Shown: positions 51,310 through 60,544, counted from the stretch's first letter. The stretch is 64,000 nucleotides of DNA from Streptomyces sp. NBC_01571 (GCF_026339875.1 NZ_JAPEPZ010000001.1:2108001-2172000), one strand, 5' to 3'. The notes: generated by a model not told the origin, from the letters alone. Program-made: numbers and translations.

Positions 51310-52206
51310 TTACACGGTCAGGCGCCCTCCACACCCTCCGGCTTGATGCAGCCGGCGGCGGCCCTGCACAGTAACTGCACGAGGGACCGCACATCCTGGC
51401 GCTCGCGGGACACGAGGCTCCGAGCGCAACAGCCCGCCCGGTGAACGGCACGGCCGGAGCGGCACATCCCGCTCCACGGCATACGAAGTCCGGACATCCG
51501 CTGCAGCCTCAAGACAGTCGGCAAGCGTGTCCAGGAGCATGTTCCACGCGATTGGCTCGACACCGAGCAAGGCGAGAACACGCAGGCGATCAAGCACACG
51601 CGCTGCCTCGGCCAGCGAGCTTTCACTGCCGCCGGCTCGGCCGACTAGGTCGCTGGGAGTCATCTCGCGCAGTTCGTCAAGGGAGATCTCGTCCAGCGCG
51701 CCCACAACCCACAGAGGAATGCGGGCTGACCTGAGCACCCGCGCGATGCGGTGATGGCCCTTCCCCCAAGCCTTCTGCCTGGCACTGAGTTCACTCATGA
51801 CATCCGTGAGCCGCCAGAGGTGGACCATCCACTCCATCGGCATACCGAGGGCCAGAGCACGAACCGTGACGGCTTCGTCAGCCCTGTCCTCCTCAGCCAG
51901 TTTGTCTTCGGCCACAACCAGGAAGTCAGCGTTACTGCGGCACATTTCGGCGAACCTGGAGTCCTGCACGCATCTCGCCATGGACCGCAGCAGACGTGCC
52001 TGCTCCCGAGGACCTCGATGGACCACCGGGTGCTTGGCGAAGCTGTCATACCTGACGAAGTGGGGGTGCATGACAGTGCACCTCGCCCGCCAGACATTGT
52101 CGGCCACGTCCTGGGGCACGGCGGCCATCAGCCTCTGAGCCTCGGCCACCGAAAAGGAGAGCGCGAGGCCGCCTCTCGTCGCGAGACTCCCCCCGAATGG
52201 CTGCAC
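51310..52206 (-). CDS. Unknown helical protein, possible C-terminal frameshift
   Basis: This is a 298-aa open frame. AEAQRLMAAVPQDVADNVWR, HFVRYDSFAKHPVVHRGPRE and FLVVAEDKLAEEDRADEAVT suggest a mainly helical protein. Around 51430 the coding bias passes to the adjacent frame, which ends RQDVRSLVQLLCRAAAGCIK then PEGVEGA at 51318. So either a frameshift has changed the last 45 residues or the sequence has an error. No family recognised. Confidence 0.5.
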   Translation of the reverse strand: MQPFGGSLATRGGLALSFSVAEAQRLMAAVPQDVADNVWRARCTVMHPHFVRYDSFAKHPVVHRGPREQARLLRSMARCVQDSRFAEMCRSNADFLVVAEDKLAEEDRADEAVTVRALALGMPMEWMVHLWRLTDVMSELSARQKAWGKGHHRIARVLRSARIPLWVVGALDEISLDELREMTPSDLVGRAGGSESSLAEAARVLDRLRVLALLGVEPIAWNMLLDTLADCLEAAADVRTSYAVERDVPLRPCRSPGGLLRSEPRVPRAPGCAVPRAVTVQGRRRLHQAGGCGGRLTV

Positions 52207-52331
52207 ACTGACACTCTATCGGCTGTCACGGCACGGGCCTTACTTCAGTGCCGGAGGCCGGGCCACCCATTTGGCTGGCACTCCGCTCGGCCTCCCCGGC
52301 GGGCCGCCCTCAGCAGGAAGGCCCGCCCCGC

Positions 52332-53291
52332 CTACACGTCTTCGTCCAGTTCGCTGCCGGGCGGAAGCTGGGACAGCTGACCGGCCACCTCGATGAGCCG
52401 ATAGCGCCGTTGGCTTCGTTTGCCCGCGACATTGCGCAGGACGAAGCTCTCCAGCGCGACATCGACCTCCTGGTCCAGGTGCTCTTTCACCACGCCGACC
52501 AGGGACTCGTCGACGAAGCCATGGATCTCGGCACCCGCTGGAGTCTCGAAATAGAAGATCTGCCGTCGCGTTCGCAGGCCGTCGAGACGGCCCTGCATCC
52601 GGATGATCTCCCGCTCTTCGCGGATGATCTGAAGGCGGTCGCGAAGCGACTCAGCCTGGACTGCGGACAGACTCGAAACGATGCGTTCGCCTGTTCCCCG
52701 CTGCACCACCAGGCTGATGTCGAGGTGCGGATTCGGCAGCTTGAAGATCAGGTCGGAGACTGCCCGACGCACCACTGGCGAGGCGCTGAACAACGAGTCC
52801 AGCGACTCTTCGTCCTCTGGACCTTCAGGCAGGGCACGGACCAGTTCCACCGCACCGATCTCAGCCCAGGAGACGCCTGCCGGAGCCAGCCGGTCTCGGT
52901 CGTCATCGGCCGCTGGAGCATGAGGCTGCAGGTCGACGATGATCGAGCCAGCGGTGGAGGCCGCGACATCGAGCCGGGCGACTTCAAAGTCCAGCGGCAG
53001 CAACTTGACGACGTCTGCAACGCGGGCACGCCGGGCTTTGGCGAGCCGCGCCACAGCCTTCTGCACCCGCTGAAGGAAGTCGCCCACCTCGCTGGCGGCG
53101 ATGAGACCGCCGTTATCGGGATTGGCAAGCCGGAAGTTGAGACCAGGACCGGCAGCGCTCTCCAGCAAGCCGAGGCCGCTGAACTTCTCAGCCGAAGCCT
53201 GCAGACCAGCCCGGGCGAGCCGGGACAGCGGATCACCGCCCTCGGTCGTCCGAAGGGCCCGAACATACGTGTCGCGAAGATCGTTACTCAC
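52332..53291 (-). CDS. Unknown protein coupled to a DUF6932-like gene
   Basis: This is a 319-aa protein starting MSNDLRDTYVRALRTTEGGD. Segments include SEVGDFLQRVQKAVARLAKA, LDVAASTAGSIIVDLQPHAP, LQIIREEREIIRMQGRLDGL and IFYFETPAGAEIHGFVDESL. The C-terminal beta-rich region could be an OB-like or SH3-like module. Its ATG overlaps the stop of the nucleotidyltransferase-like gene by 4 bp, so they form a two-gene unit. A partner, antitoxin or effector role is a guess. Confidence 0.6.
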   Translation of the reverse strand: MSNDLRDTYVRALRTTEGGDPLSRLARAGLQASAEKFSGLGLLESAAGPGLNFRLANPDNGGLIAASEVGDFLQRVQKAVARLAKARRARVADVVKLLPLDFEVARLDVAASTAGSIIVDLQPHAPAADDDRDRLAPAGVSWAEIGAVELVRALPEGPEDEESLDSLFSASPVVRRAVSDLIFKLPNPHLDISLVVQRGTGERIVSSLSAVQAESLRDRLQIIREEREIIRMQGRLDGLRTRRQIFYFETPAGAEIHGFVDESLVGVVKEHLDQEVDVALESFVLRNVAGKRSQRRYRLIEVAGQLSQLPPGSELDEDV

Positions 53292-53827
53292 CAGCTCACC
53301 TCCAGATATCCCTTGATCGCCCCGGGGATCGGTTGCCCGTCAGGCCCCTTCACCTTGGACCAGGTCGCATCCCAATACTCCTCCTGCTCGGGAATGCCGG
53401 CGACCACGGGGAAGCTGTCGATCAGACCTCCCATGGGCTGGACACGGTTGGCCCAGCCCCGTGGTTGCCCGATCTGCACACCCTGAAGCGTGAACAGAGG
53501 GATGAGCCGTTCATGATCCTTGTCTGACAGCGGCAGCGTCGAGTCGATGAGCACCGCAAGATCCAGATCATCTGGCGGCGCCGCCTTATGGGAGCAGAAG
53601 CCACCATCCACCCAGAACGTTCCCCGCTCAAGGACATCGCCGACCATGTCGGCATACAGCTCGAAGGCGCGAAAGATGCGCCTTCGATGATCAGCATGCG
53701 GAGCCTGCACCACAAAGATCTCTTGGATCTCAGCCATCGTCGCAGCGTGACGACCAGGCGGCAAAAGGCCACTTTCCGTGAGCGCTGGAATCACAATCCC
53801 CCCTCGCGTCGGCCCCCACCGACTCAT
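53288..53827 (-). CDS. DUF6932-like nucleotidyltransferase-fold protein
   Basis: This is a 179-aa protein. IPALTESGLLPPGRHAATMA is the typical N-terminus. WVDGGFCSHKAAPPDDLDLA then VLID is a G(S/G)F...DxD motif as in polymerase-beta-type nucleotidyltransferases. Such proteins sit in small defence-like or toxin-antitoxin units, but no activity is established. It is the first gene of the pair with the 319-aa protein. Confidence 0.65.
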   Translation of the reverse strand: MSRWGPTRGGIVIPALTESGLLPPGRHAATMAEIQEIFVVQAPHADHRRRIFRAFELYADMVGDVLERGTFWVDGGFCSHKAAPPDDLDLAVLIDSTLPLSDKDHERLIPLFTLQGVQIGQPRGWANRVQPMGGLIDSFPVVAGIPEQEEYWDATWSKVKGPDGQPIPGAIKGYLEVSW

Positions 53828-54379
53828 TCCCCAAGCTCAGGCCGCCACCATATCCACACCACCTCGCGCCGGAAATAGAAACTTCACTCTCAGAGGGGAC
53901 ACATGGAGCCGCATTCCCTCCGGCCTCCCTGGTTCCAGACCTGCCGCATGCTGGCCCCCAGAAGCTCCCCGAGGCCCACCACCGACTCACTTATAGCTTC
54001 CTCAGTGCTGCCAGACCTCTTCGTACGTCTCGGTCTGCTCTGGCGGGTGACGGCGGGCCACGGGGTCACCGTGGGACGGCAGTAGGTGTCCCGCAGTTCC
54101 AGTACCCGGCCGTGCGCCTCCCCGTCCACCACACTCCCGGCACGGATCCGCTCCAAGTCCGCCCCGGAACTGTCGTACAGCACATGAAAAGCCCGCCCCG
54201 AACACGCCACCTCGGGGTTCCGATGTATTGCGGTGACCAGGGACGATGAGGGGCTGCTCGATGGCGGATTCCACGCCATGAGTGATCATCTTCCGGGTCC
54301 GCGGGCGGACTTCGCCCGATCCGGGGGTTTGCCAGCCGGCCGGGCATGACCGCCTCGCGGTGGAGCCAGGCTCCCGCTC
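53828..54379. other. Stretch with a degraded minus-strand coding segment
   Basis: Minus-strand 54070-54240 reads HRNPEVACSGRAFHVLYDSS, GADLERIRAGSVVDGEAHGR and VLELRDTYCRPTV with good codon bias. In the next frame it continues DPVARRHPPEQTETYEEVWQ to a TGA near 54002, suggesting a small gene broken by a frameshift at about 54065. Family unknown. The remainder shows nothing I can support. Confidence 0.35.
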
Positions 54380-54808
54380 GTGACCGCACCCGATGATGTC
54401 CACCACCTGCTGACCGGCGCAGGCCAGGTCCTCGACGACCTGCGCCACCAGGAAAAAGACCTGGAAGAACGCCTCGCCGCGGTGCGCGAGCGGCTGTCGG
54501 CCGGACAGGCAGTCCCGGCCCCGGTCGAGCGCTGGCGCTCCCTGTCCGCCGGACCGGTCGTGTCCGCACCGGTCGCTGACGGCCCGGTCGCGGACGCCGA
54601 CGGGACGCAGCCACCGATGATCGAGCGAGTCGCGCTGCTGCCGGCCCAGGACCCGGCCCGTGCCTGGAGCCCGGAGCAGGTCCACCAGGCCCTTGAAGCG
54701 CCGGTGGCCAGCGTGTGCTTCGGCATGTCCCGGCTGGAAAAGCGCGGCCGTCTGGTCCGTGTGGACCACGGCGCCTACCGCGCGGCCCCGTCGGCCGGGC
54801 GGGGGTGA
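54380..54808 (+). CDS. Coiled-coil plus winged-helix protein
   Basis: This is a 142-aa protein from a GTG. Residues 8-45 are a coiled coil (DDLRHQEKDLEERLAAVRER). Residues 75-135 look like a winged helix: WSPEQVHQALEAPVASVCFG then MSRLEKRGRLVRVDHGAYRA. This resembles small DNA-binding proteins of Streptomyces plasmids and prophages. It lies just upstream of the 54816 gene in the same orientation. Confidence 0.6.
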   Translation: MTAPDDVHHLLTGAGQVLDDLRHQEKDLEERLAAVRERLSAGQAVPAPVERWRSLSAGPVVSAPVADGPVADADGTQPPMIERVALLPAQDPARAWSPEQVHQALEAPVASVCFGMSRLEKRGRLVRVDHGAYRAAPSAGRG

Positions 54809-54815
54809 ACCACCC

Positions 54816-55448
54816 GTGCTGGACTGGCAGTTCGTCCCAGAACCGGGTGTGTTCGGCTGGCGCACTGGTGTCCGCTACCGCATCGACGCCTACACCCCCA
54901 CCGCCGCGGATGCCGGCCAGGCACTGCTGCGGGAGCGGATCGCCACCACGCTACGCAAGACCATCGCGCGCGCCGACCCGCTAGTTGCGCCCATCGCCCG
55001 CATCCTGGCCGCCGCCTTGTGGCAGGCCGCCGTCTTCGCCGACAGCCACGACCCGGGCCGGGGCGAGCAGGTGTGGATGTCCCCGCAGCCACGCTCCGGC
55101 CCTCCGCCCAGGGACGACACACCGCGTTCAGCAAGGACCGTTTCCCGTCCCGACCATGCGACACCTGCCGAGCGCCCCAGCAGCTCACAGACTGCAGCTG
55201 CGGCCGCTGTGGCCCTCCGTCCGATCCCCGCACTGGCCATCCACGCCGGGGGCACCGTCGCCCCTTCGATCGCCGCACACCGCGCAGGACTGGCTCGCAA
55301 GGCGGCAGCCGGTGCCGAGCAGGCACCGCGCTGGGCCCACTGCGGCTGCGAACCAGGAGGCGCTGGTGGGCGGGGATGCCGACTCCCGGGAACATGCAGC
55401 GGGTGCGGGCGAAGCAGATGGAGTAGGCCGCGGCGAGGAAGGCGCTGA
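54816..55448 (+). CDS. Unknown protein, C-terminal half probably degraded
   Basis: The frame from GTG 54816, 7 bp after the previous stop, gives VLDWQFVPEPGVFGWRTGVR, RIDAYTPTAADAGQALLRER and ARILAAALWQAAVFADSHD. After about 80 residues the sequence becomes low-complexity. Another frame then looks more coding (MPTPGNMQRVRAKQME, TAG, AAARKALKAQRREENERNR), so the region probably contains decayed genes with a nonsense codon. No function assigned. Confidence 0.4.
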   Translation: MLDWQFVPEPGVFGWRTGVRYRIDAYTPTAADAGQALLRERIATTLRKTIARADPLVAPIARILAAALWQAAVFADSHDPGRGEQVWMSPQPRSGPPPRDDTPRSARTVSRPDHATPAERPSSSQTAAAAAVALRPIPALAIHAGGTVAPSIAAHRAGLARKAAAGAEQAPRWAHCGCEPGGAGGRGCRLPGTCSGCGRSRWSRPRRGRR

Positions 55449-55756
55449 AGGCCCAGCGGCGTGAGGAGAACGAGCGGAACCGGCTGGCCAAGGAAGCGTC
55501 TCCGAGGTGACTCATCAGTACACGAACGAGACTCGACGGGGACACCGATAAGACGCCGACTGATGCCGGTATACCTCCCAGAGCCCCGCGCACGTCCTCA
55601 CGGTGTCTCGTGCGCGCCCCGGCAGTGTCGCACTGGCGTCGCACACAGAGCCTTCGGAGGACTCACCTGTGCAGGGATGTCGGGTGGCGTCTCCCAGGAG
55701 ACACGACCGGGGCACCACAGGGGCGCCGTTCGCACTTCGCTGTGCCTCTTCTGGAA

Positions 55757-56031
55757 GGGCCCGGCTGGCGCTTCCGCCGGAGGAGCGGCTGGTGGCGCGG
55801 GCCGCGAGTATCGAGGCGAAGTGGGTCATGCAGCCCGCGGAGGTCTCGGCCGAGGAGGTCAAGGCCGCGCAGCGGGCCGCGATGAATCGCATCGAGGTGG
55901 TGGAGGCCGTCCGGGAGATCACCGTGGAGGTGCCGGGCCGCCAGGGCTTGCCGGGATTGCGGTCCGCAGGGGTCGGCACCCGCGGCACCTTCTTCAGACG
56001 GGGCACCTGGGTGAAGCGGCGGGTGTGGTAG
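55757..56031 (+). pseudogene. C-terminal fragment of an unknown protein
   Basis: The frame carries LPPEERLVARAASIEAKWVM, QPAEVSAEEVKAAQRAAMNR and IEVVEAVREITVEVPGRQGL, ending WVKRRVW. The sequence is helical and charged with good codon bias, but no start precedes it and upstream sequence looks unrelated. Confidence 0.4.
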
Positions 56032-56084
56032 GCGGAGGCGACACGACTGGTCGCCACGTGGCGGCCCCCGGTGCCCGCGGCGGG

Positions 56085-56597
56085 TCAGAAGGAGCCGGGC
56101 TCGATGATCTCCTCGCCCTCGTCGTGAGGGGGCTCAAAGCGGGCGTAGAAGTCCTCCAGCGCCGATTCCGAGACGGTCAGCACGTTGGCGTCCTTCCGCT
56201 CGTTGCGCTCGGCAAGGCGCCGCAGCAACTCATTGCGGGGGACGAGGAAGTACAGCAGCCGCGGGCTTCCGCCGGCCTCCTCGACGAGCTTCTTCCACTC
56301 GTCGCGGGCGGCACGCGTCCACAGTCCGTGGTCCAGCACCACGTCCTGCCCGGCGGCGACCCGCTCGACCAGCTCCTCGCGGACCTCGGCGACCACCGGG
56401 GTCTCCAGGGCGAAGTAGTCCCGCTCCGGGTAGTCCACGCCGTAGCGGCCGTGCCGGGCGTGCACCCGCTCGTCCACGGACAGCCGCACCGCCCCGGACG
56501 GCTCCAGCCGCCGCCTGGTGTACGTGGTCTTGCCCGACCCGGTCAGCCCGACCAGCAGATACACCACCGGCCCGCTCTGGCGGCCTGCCGCCTTCAC
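56085..56597 (-). CDS. AAA/zeta-toxin-like P-loop kinase
   Basis: This is a 170-aa protein. YLLVGLTGSGKTTYTRRRLE is Walker A. RLSVDERVHARHGRYGVDYP carries an Asp-Glu like that of zeta toxins and polynucleotide-kinase-type proteins. DVVLDHGLWTRAARDEWKKL is a second conserved block, and RNELLRRLAERNERKDANVL the lid. It likely phosphorylates a small molecule or nucleic acid end. There is no obvious antitoxin, so a toxin role is not supported. Confidence 0.75.
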   Translation of the reverse strand: MKAAGRQSGPVVYLLVGLTGSGKTTYTRRRLEPSGAVRLSVDERVHARHGRYGVDYPERDYFALETPVVAEVREELVERVAAGQDVVLDHGLWTRAARDEWKKLVEEAGGSPRLLYFLVPRNELLRRLAERNERKDANVLTVSESALEDFYARFEPPHDEGEEIIEPGSF

Positions 56598-56860
56598 CCC
56601 TGCTCCTCCTCACCCGCTGGGACTCCCTCCGCCCAGCCTGCCACCCTCCGCCCCGCCGCGCGGCCGATCCGGCCGCACCTTCACCCGGGAGGTCAGCCGT
56701 GATCCCCTGGGTCCTCAGACCTGTCGGTGCTCAGCCTTGCCGAGCGCCGACAGCACGCGCGTTGGATTCCCGATCAGGTCGAGCAGGGCGCTGGTCCGAC
56801 GCGCCCACCGAGCTGGATCGTCGCCCTCGGCGAACGCTGCGGTCGACTTGAATTGATCCC

Positions 56861-56869
56861 GGAGGTTGA
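56861..56869. repeat. 9-bp target duplication of ISAs1 copy 2
   Basis: GGAGGTTGA at 56861-56869 recurs at 58248-58256. It differs from the duplication around copy 1, so the copies inserted independently. Confidence 0.9.
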
Positions 56870-58247
56870 CAGGGCGGCTGCAAGTTCCGGGGTGGTGAGG
56901 GTTGGCCGGGCTGTCGTCGGTTGGGGTGGATAGCAGGGCAGGCACGGGTTTCGTGATCATTGTGGTTCCTACGCCCGATGATCACGAGGTGGCCCGTGCC
57001 TGCTGCCATATCTTCTCCGGTCCCTGCCGTGCTGATGAGGCTGGGTCCGCTGGACGCCGGTCAGGTCGCCGATCTGCGTTCCTACCTCGATGCGGTGCCC
57101 GATCCGCGCTCGCGGCGGGGCCGTTGGTACTCACTGACCGCGATCTTGCTGGTGTGCGCCTGTGCGGCCGTGTCGGGAGCGAGGAGCATCGAGGAACTCG
57201 CCGAGTGGGGCCAGCGCGCCTCGAACGCACTCCTGGTAGTGATCGGGATCCGGCGTCACCTGCTCGGCTGGCGACGCACTCCGTCACCGGCCACGATCGG
57301 CCGGGTGCTGGGGACCGTTGACGGTGACGCCCTGGACCGGGCGGTGGGCGCCTACCTCGCCGACCGGCACCGCGTCGCCACCGAGCCGGCCCACAGGCCA
57401 TCGCCCTCGGCGTCCGGGCGGCCGTGTGTGATCGCTGTCGACGGCAAGACACTCAAGGGATCAGCCCGTCTGACCGCGAAGCGCCGGCATCTGCTCTCCG
57501 CGGTCACCCACGCCCCGGTCGTCACCCTCGCGCAGGTGGAAGTGGGCGCGAAGACGAACGAAACCACACATTTCCAACCGCTCCTGGCACCGCTGGACCT
57601 GGCCGGCACCGTCGTCACCTTCGACGCGCTGCACTCGGTCAAGGCGAACGTCTCCTGGCTGGTCGAGACGAAGAAGGCCCACTACATCGCCGTGATCAAG
57701 ACCAACCAGCCGACCGCCCACAGCCAGCTCGCGGACCTGCCGTGGCGCGATATTCCCGTCCAGCACACCGCCTCCACCACCGGGCACGGCAGGCGCGAGT
57801 CCCGCTCGATCAAGACCTGCGCCGTCCCGGACGAACTCGGCGGGATCTCCTTCCCCCACGGCCGCCTGGCCATCCGTGTCCACCGCCGCCGCAAGCAAAC
57901 CGGCCAGCGCGAGACCCGGGAGAGCCTCTACGCCGTCACCAGCCTCGACGCCCACCAGACCGGCCCCGCCGGCCTTGCCACCGCGATCCGCGGGCACTGG
58001 GGGATCGAGAACTCCTCACACCACATCAGGGACGTCACCTTCGCCGAAGACGCCTCCACCGTCCACACCGGCACCGCACCCCGCGCCATGGCAACCCTCC
58101 GCAACCTCGCCATCGGCGTCCTGAAGACCCTCGGATCCGACAACATCGCCAAAACCACCCGAGCGATTCGAAACGAACCCGAACGAGCACTCCACATCCT
58201 GGGCATCACAACCGAACCAGACACCTACGGAACTTGATCAAGCCCTG
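56870..58247 (+). mobile_element. ISAs1-family insertion sequence, copy 2
   Basis: This is a 1378-bp element, same length, orientation and ends as copy 1 at 10801-12178, with about two base differences. It is inside the gene at 56715-59073. The two copies are direct repeats 44.7 kb apart. Confidence 0.95.
56978..58237 (+). CDS. ISAs1-family transposase
   Basis: This is a 419-aa protein identical to that of copy 1, with the same AVDGKTLKG, VVTFDALHSVK and RGHWGIENSSHH catalytic blocks. Intact. Confidence 0.95.
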   Translation: MITRWPVPAAISSPVPAVLMRLGPLDAGQVADLRSYLDAVPDPRSRRGRWYSLTAILLVCACAAVSGARSIEELAEWGQRASNALLVVIGIRRHLLGWRRTPSPATIGRVLGTVDGDALDRAVGAYLADRHRVATEPAHRPSPSASGRPCVIAVDGKTLKGSARLTAKRRHLLSAVTHAPVVTLAQVEVGAKTNETTHFQPLLAPLDLAGTVVTFDALHSVKANVSWLVETKKAHYIAVIKTNQPTAHSQLADLPWRDIPVQHTASTTGHGRRESRSIKTCAVPDELGGISFPHGRLAIRVHRRRKQTGQRETRESLYAVTSLDAHQTGPAGLATAIRGHWGIENSSHHIRDVTFAEDASTVHTGTAPRAMATLRNLAIGVLKTLGSDNIAKTTRAIRNEPERALHILGITTEPDTYGT

Positions 58248-59073
58248 GGAGGTTGACCGGCAGGCGGCCAGCCAGCGCCGCCGCGAGCTCACGGCCCAGG
58301 ACAGCTCGCGGCGAGGCCGGCCGTATGAAGCGGGCCAGCTTGCCGGTCGCCGAGACGGGGGCGTCGGAAGCGGTCTCGAGGGCCGCGACGGCCTCTCTCA
58401 CCCAGTCGGCGTCCCAGGCATCCGGGAGCGGAACTGTGACCTGCTGAACGCCGGCGATCGCTTCCCGCCCCAGCGCCAGGGAGAGCCCGCCGGGGTCCTC
58501 GTGGTAGTTGAGGTAGCGGGCACCGTCGACGCCTGGAGGGCAGACCTGGTCGAGGACGACGTCGCCGACGAAGTCGCTGGGATCGATGAGCCAGCCCTCG
58601 CGAACCACGACGGACGGATTCAGATGGACTCGGTACAGGTAAAATTGGTTGCGGTCGGCCTGGTCGCGGATCCGCCTGAGCATGTTGTGGACCGCGGCCT
58701 CGTACGTGCCGATGTGGAGCGCCTTCGCCCGCTGGCGTGCGGCCCAGGCGGCCACAGGCTCGTCGCCGCCCATCATCCTGCGGGTCTCGGGCGCGAGGAC
58801 GGCGGCCGGATCGAAGTCCCTCGTCGGCCAGTCCGGCTGCGTGCTCGTGTGGTACCAGGAGACGGTCGCAACCCGGTCGTCGTCGAGCGCCGGGTCGTCG
58901 GGATCGACCGTCACCCGGGGCGCGTCCTCGTGCTCGCACGTCAGGCCGCAGCCGGGGCACTTCTCTCCGCCCTGCTCCCATCGGTCGATCCAGTCCAGAT
59001 CGACGACGAGGCGACGGTCGCAGCCGCCGCACAGCATCAGCCGGTCGCGCGAGAAGTCGATCAGTCGTTCCAT

Positions 59074-59459
59074 GGCTCCATTCTCCGGGAGCGCTCCGCG
59101 GGGCCGGCCAGACCCGGCACATGTCGAGCGGACGACCTGTCGTCGTTGGTGCTCGCGCTGCTCACCCGCCGCGTCGCCGCAGCACACCCCACGCCGACAA
59201 GGACAAGGCCCCATCATCTCCAGGCGCGCTTTCCGACGACGCCTCCTCTGCCATACGAGAGGCTGAACAGCACGTCCGCCACTGCTGGCAGCAGCTCCAA
59301 TCACGGGTCGACCCGCCCGAGTGACCTGAGTGAGACAAAGAGGTAGCCAGCGTGGCGATCTGACCAGACCTGACGGGGTACCCCGCGGAGTCGTCCGGAC
59401 GGATCTCCGAGAACGTCAACGTCCCGTTTGCCCGCCCTGTTAAGGGGGTGGGTCTGGGG
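59074..59459. other. Intergenic region
   Basis: No complete gene. A plus-strand frame ending at 59324 finishes AIREAEQHVRHCWQQLQSR, which could be the end of a lost protein, but nothing upstream supports it. Confidence 0.3.
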
Positions 59460-60185
59460 TCACTGGGTCGTGCTCGGGATGCCCAAGACGTCGTACAGGT
59501 GCTGGCCGTGAGCCCACTTCTTCAGTTCGGGACGGCCCATGAGGATGAGGTCGTGGTGCGCGGCGAAGTCGATCGCAGGCTGGGTGAAGCCGTTGAGTCC
59601 GATCATGATCGGCACATCGGCTCCATGATGAAGGCGGGCCGTTCCGTTGAATTTCTGCACGTGCCCCGAGCCGACCGGCGCCGCGTACTGCTTGCATTGC
59701 AAGATCAGGAGCCGGTCGTCGTGGTTCCGGGCGCTGACGTCCACCCCAAGGTCGCCGGCTCCTCCCACCCGCCGTGTGCTGCGGAACCCGTCACGGGCCA
59801 GAAGATCGGCGCACGCCTGCTCGAAGCCCGCCGCGCTCATCGCGGCCAGCTGCTTCATCTTGAAGGTCAGCACATCCGGATCTACCGCCTCCCTCGGCGG
59901 AGAGCTGGAGGCGTAGTCCTCGTCCTGATCGACGTAGGCGTACGTGTCGGCGCTGAACAGGAACGAGAGCAGCTTCGCGAGGAGGATGAGCGAGGCTAGT
60001 GCGCCGACGACGATGAAGCCGGTCCACCAGGGATGATCGGCGATCAGCCCCCACAGATCCACGGTGATCCACCGGCTGACGTCTTCCGTGAGCCACTCCC
60101 ACAGCATCTTGCCGATCGCCAGCGCGAGGACGGCGTACAGCAGGAACTTCAGCAGCGGGTCGAGGGACCCGTCTTCGTCGAACAC
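59460..60185 (-). CDS. Membrane-anchored Mrr-like restriction endonuclease
   Basis: This is a 241-aa protein. Two membrane segments lie at about 11-32 (LLKFLLYAVLALAIGKML) and 53-77 (WWTGFIVVGALASLILLAKL). The C-terminal domain is an Mrr catalytic fold: AAGFEQACADLLARDGFRST, GDLGVDVSAR with the catalytic Asp, and LILQCKQYAAPVGSG with Q-x-K. Mrr-type proteins cut modified or foreign DNA; a membrane-tethered form could act on entering DNA. The family also includes topology-related proteins, so the defence role is inferred. Confidence 0.8.
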   Translation of the reverse strand: MFDEDGSLDPLLKFLLYAVLALAIGKMLWEWLTEDVSRWITVDLWGLIADHPWWTGFIVVGALASLILLAKLLSFLFSADTYAYVDQDEDYASSSPPREAVDPDVLTFKMKQLAAMSAAGFEQACADLLARDGFRSTRRVGGAGDLGVDVSARNHDDRLLILQCKQYAAPVGSGHVQKFNGTARLHHGADVPIMIGLNGFTQPAIDFAAHHDLILMGRPELKKWAHGQHLYDVLGIPSTTQ

Positions 60186-60221
60186 CGCACCTCCAGAACG
60201 TCGATGATGGGGAAGTGCCTG

Positions 60222-60405
60222 TCAGGCAGCACGCTTGAACCGGCCGCGACGGGCGTGTGCCGGGAGCCCGATGAGCTCGTGCAGCGCCGTACCGGTCTCC
60301 GCCCAGCGCCGAAGCTTGTCCCGGTCGACCCAGTGGACGCTGTGCCGGTGGCCCCAGGCCATGACGTCTCGGGTGAAGGCGCCGTTGGTGACGACGACAG
60401 CGTGA
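60222..60405 (-). pseudogene. C-terminal fragment of a second Mrr-like protein
   Basis: The frame reads AVVVTNGAFTRDVMAWGHRH and SVHWVDRDKLRRWAETGT, then ALHELIGLP. The same structural position in the intact neighbour reads IMIGLNGFTQPAIDFAAHHD. The catalytic core is missing. It suggests a duplicated nuclease gene, one copy of which decayed. Confidence 0.6.
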
Positions 60406-60544
60406 TCGGCTCGGTGGGCCGGTCCCGCCGTCCCCTTCACCGCGTACATGACCGAGGGCCCCACTTTCCCGCCTACGTGTGTGTGCGGGGGCTGCATCCG
60501 TCGGGCCGGGCGCGGCGGCCAGCGCGTGACGGAGAGGGATGCGC

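Larger units (their letters stand above)
56715..59073 (-). pseudogene. Unknown gene interrupted by ISAs1 copy 2
   Basis: The 5' part (59073 down to 58248) encodes MERLIDFSRDRLMLCGGCDR, a possible zinc ribbon with C-x2-C and CPGCGLTCEHED, then RYLNYHEDPGGLSLALGREA and GRLPV. The 3' part (56869 down to 56715) gives NLRDQFKSTAAFAEGDDPAR to ALGKAEHRQV. Removing the IS and one copy of the 9-bp duplication rejoins the two parts in frame (PVNLRDQF), about 326 aa in total. The insertion truncates the last 50 residues, and a short read-through into the IS ends GLDQVP. Family unknown. Confidence 0.8.

Noticed and set aside
10801..58247. The interval between the ISAs1 copies as one composite transposon
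   Set aside because: Each copy has its own different 9-bp duplication on both sides, so they inserted independently; the outer flanks do not match.
57424..59346. Long plus-strand frame of 640 codons across the second IS
   Set aside because: It is a shifted frame of the ISAs1 transposase followed by antisense of the interrupted gene; it consists of Arg/Pro-rich sequence.
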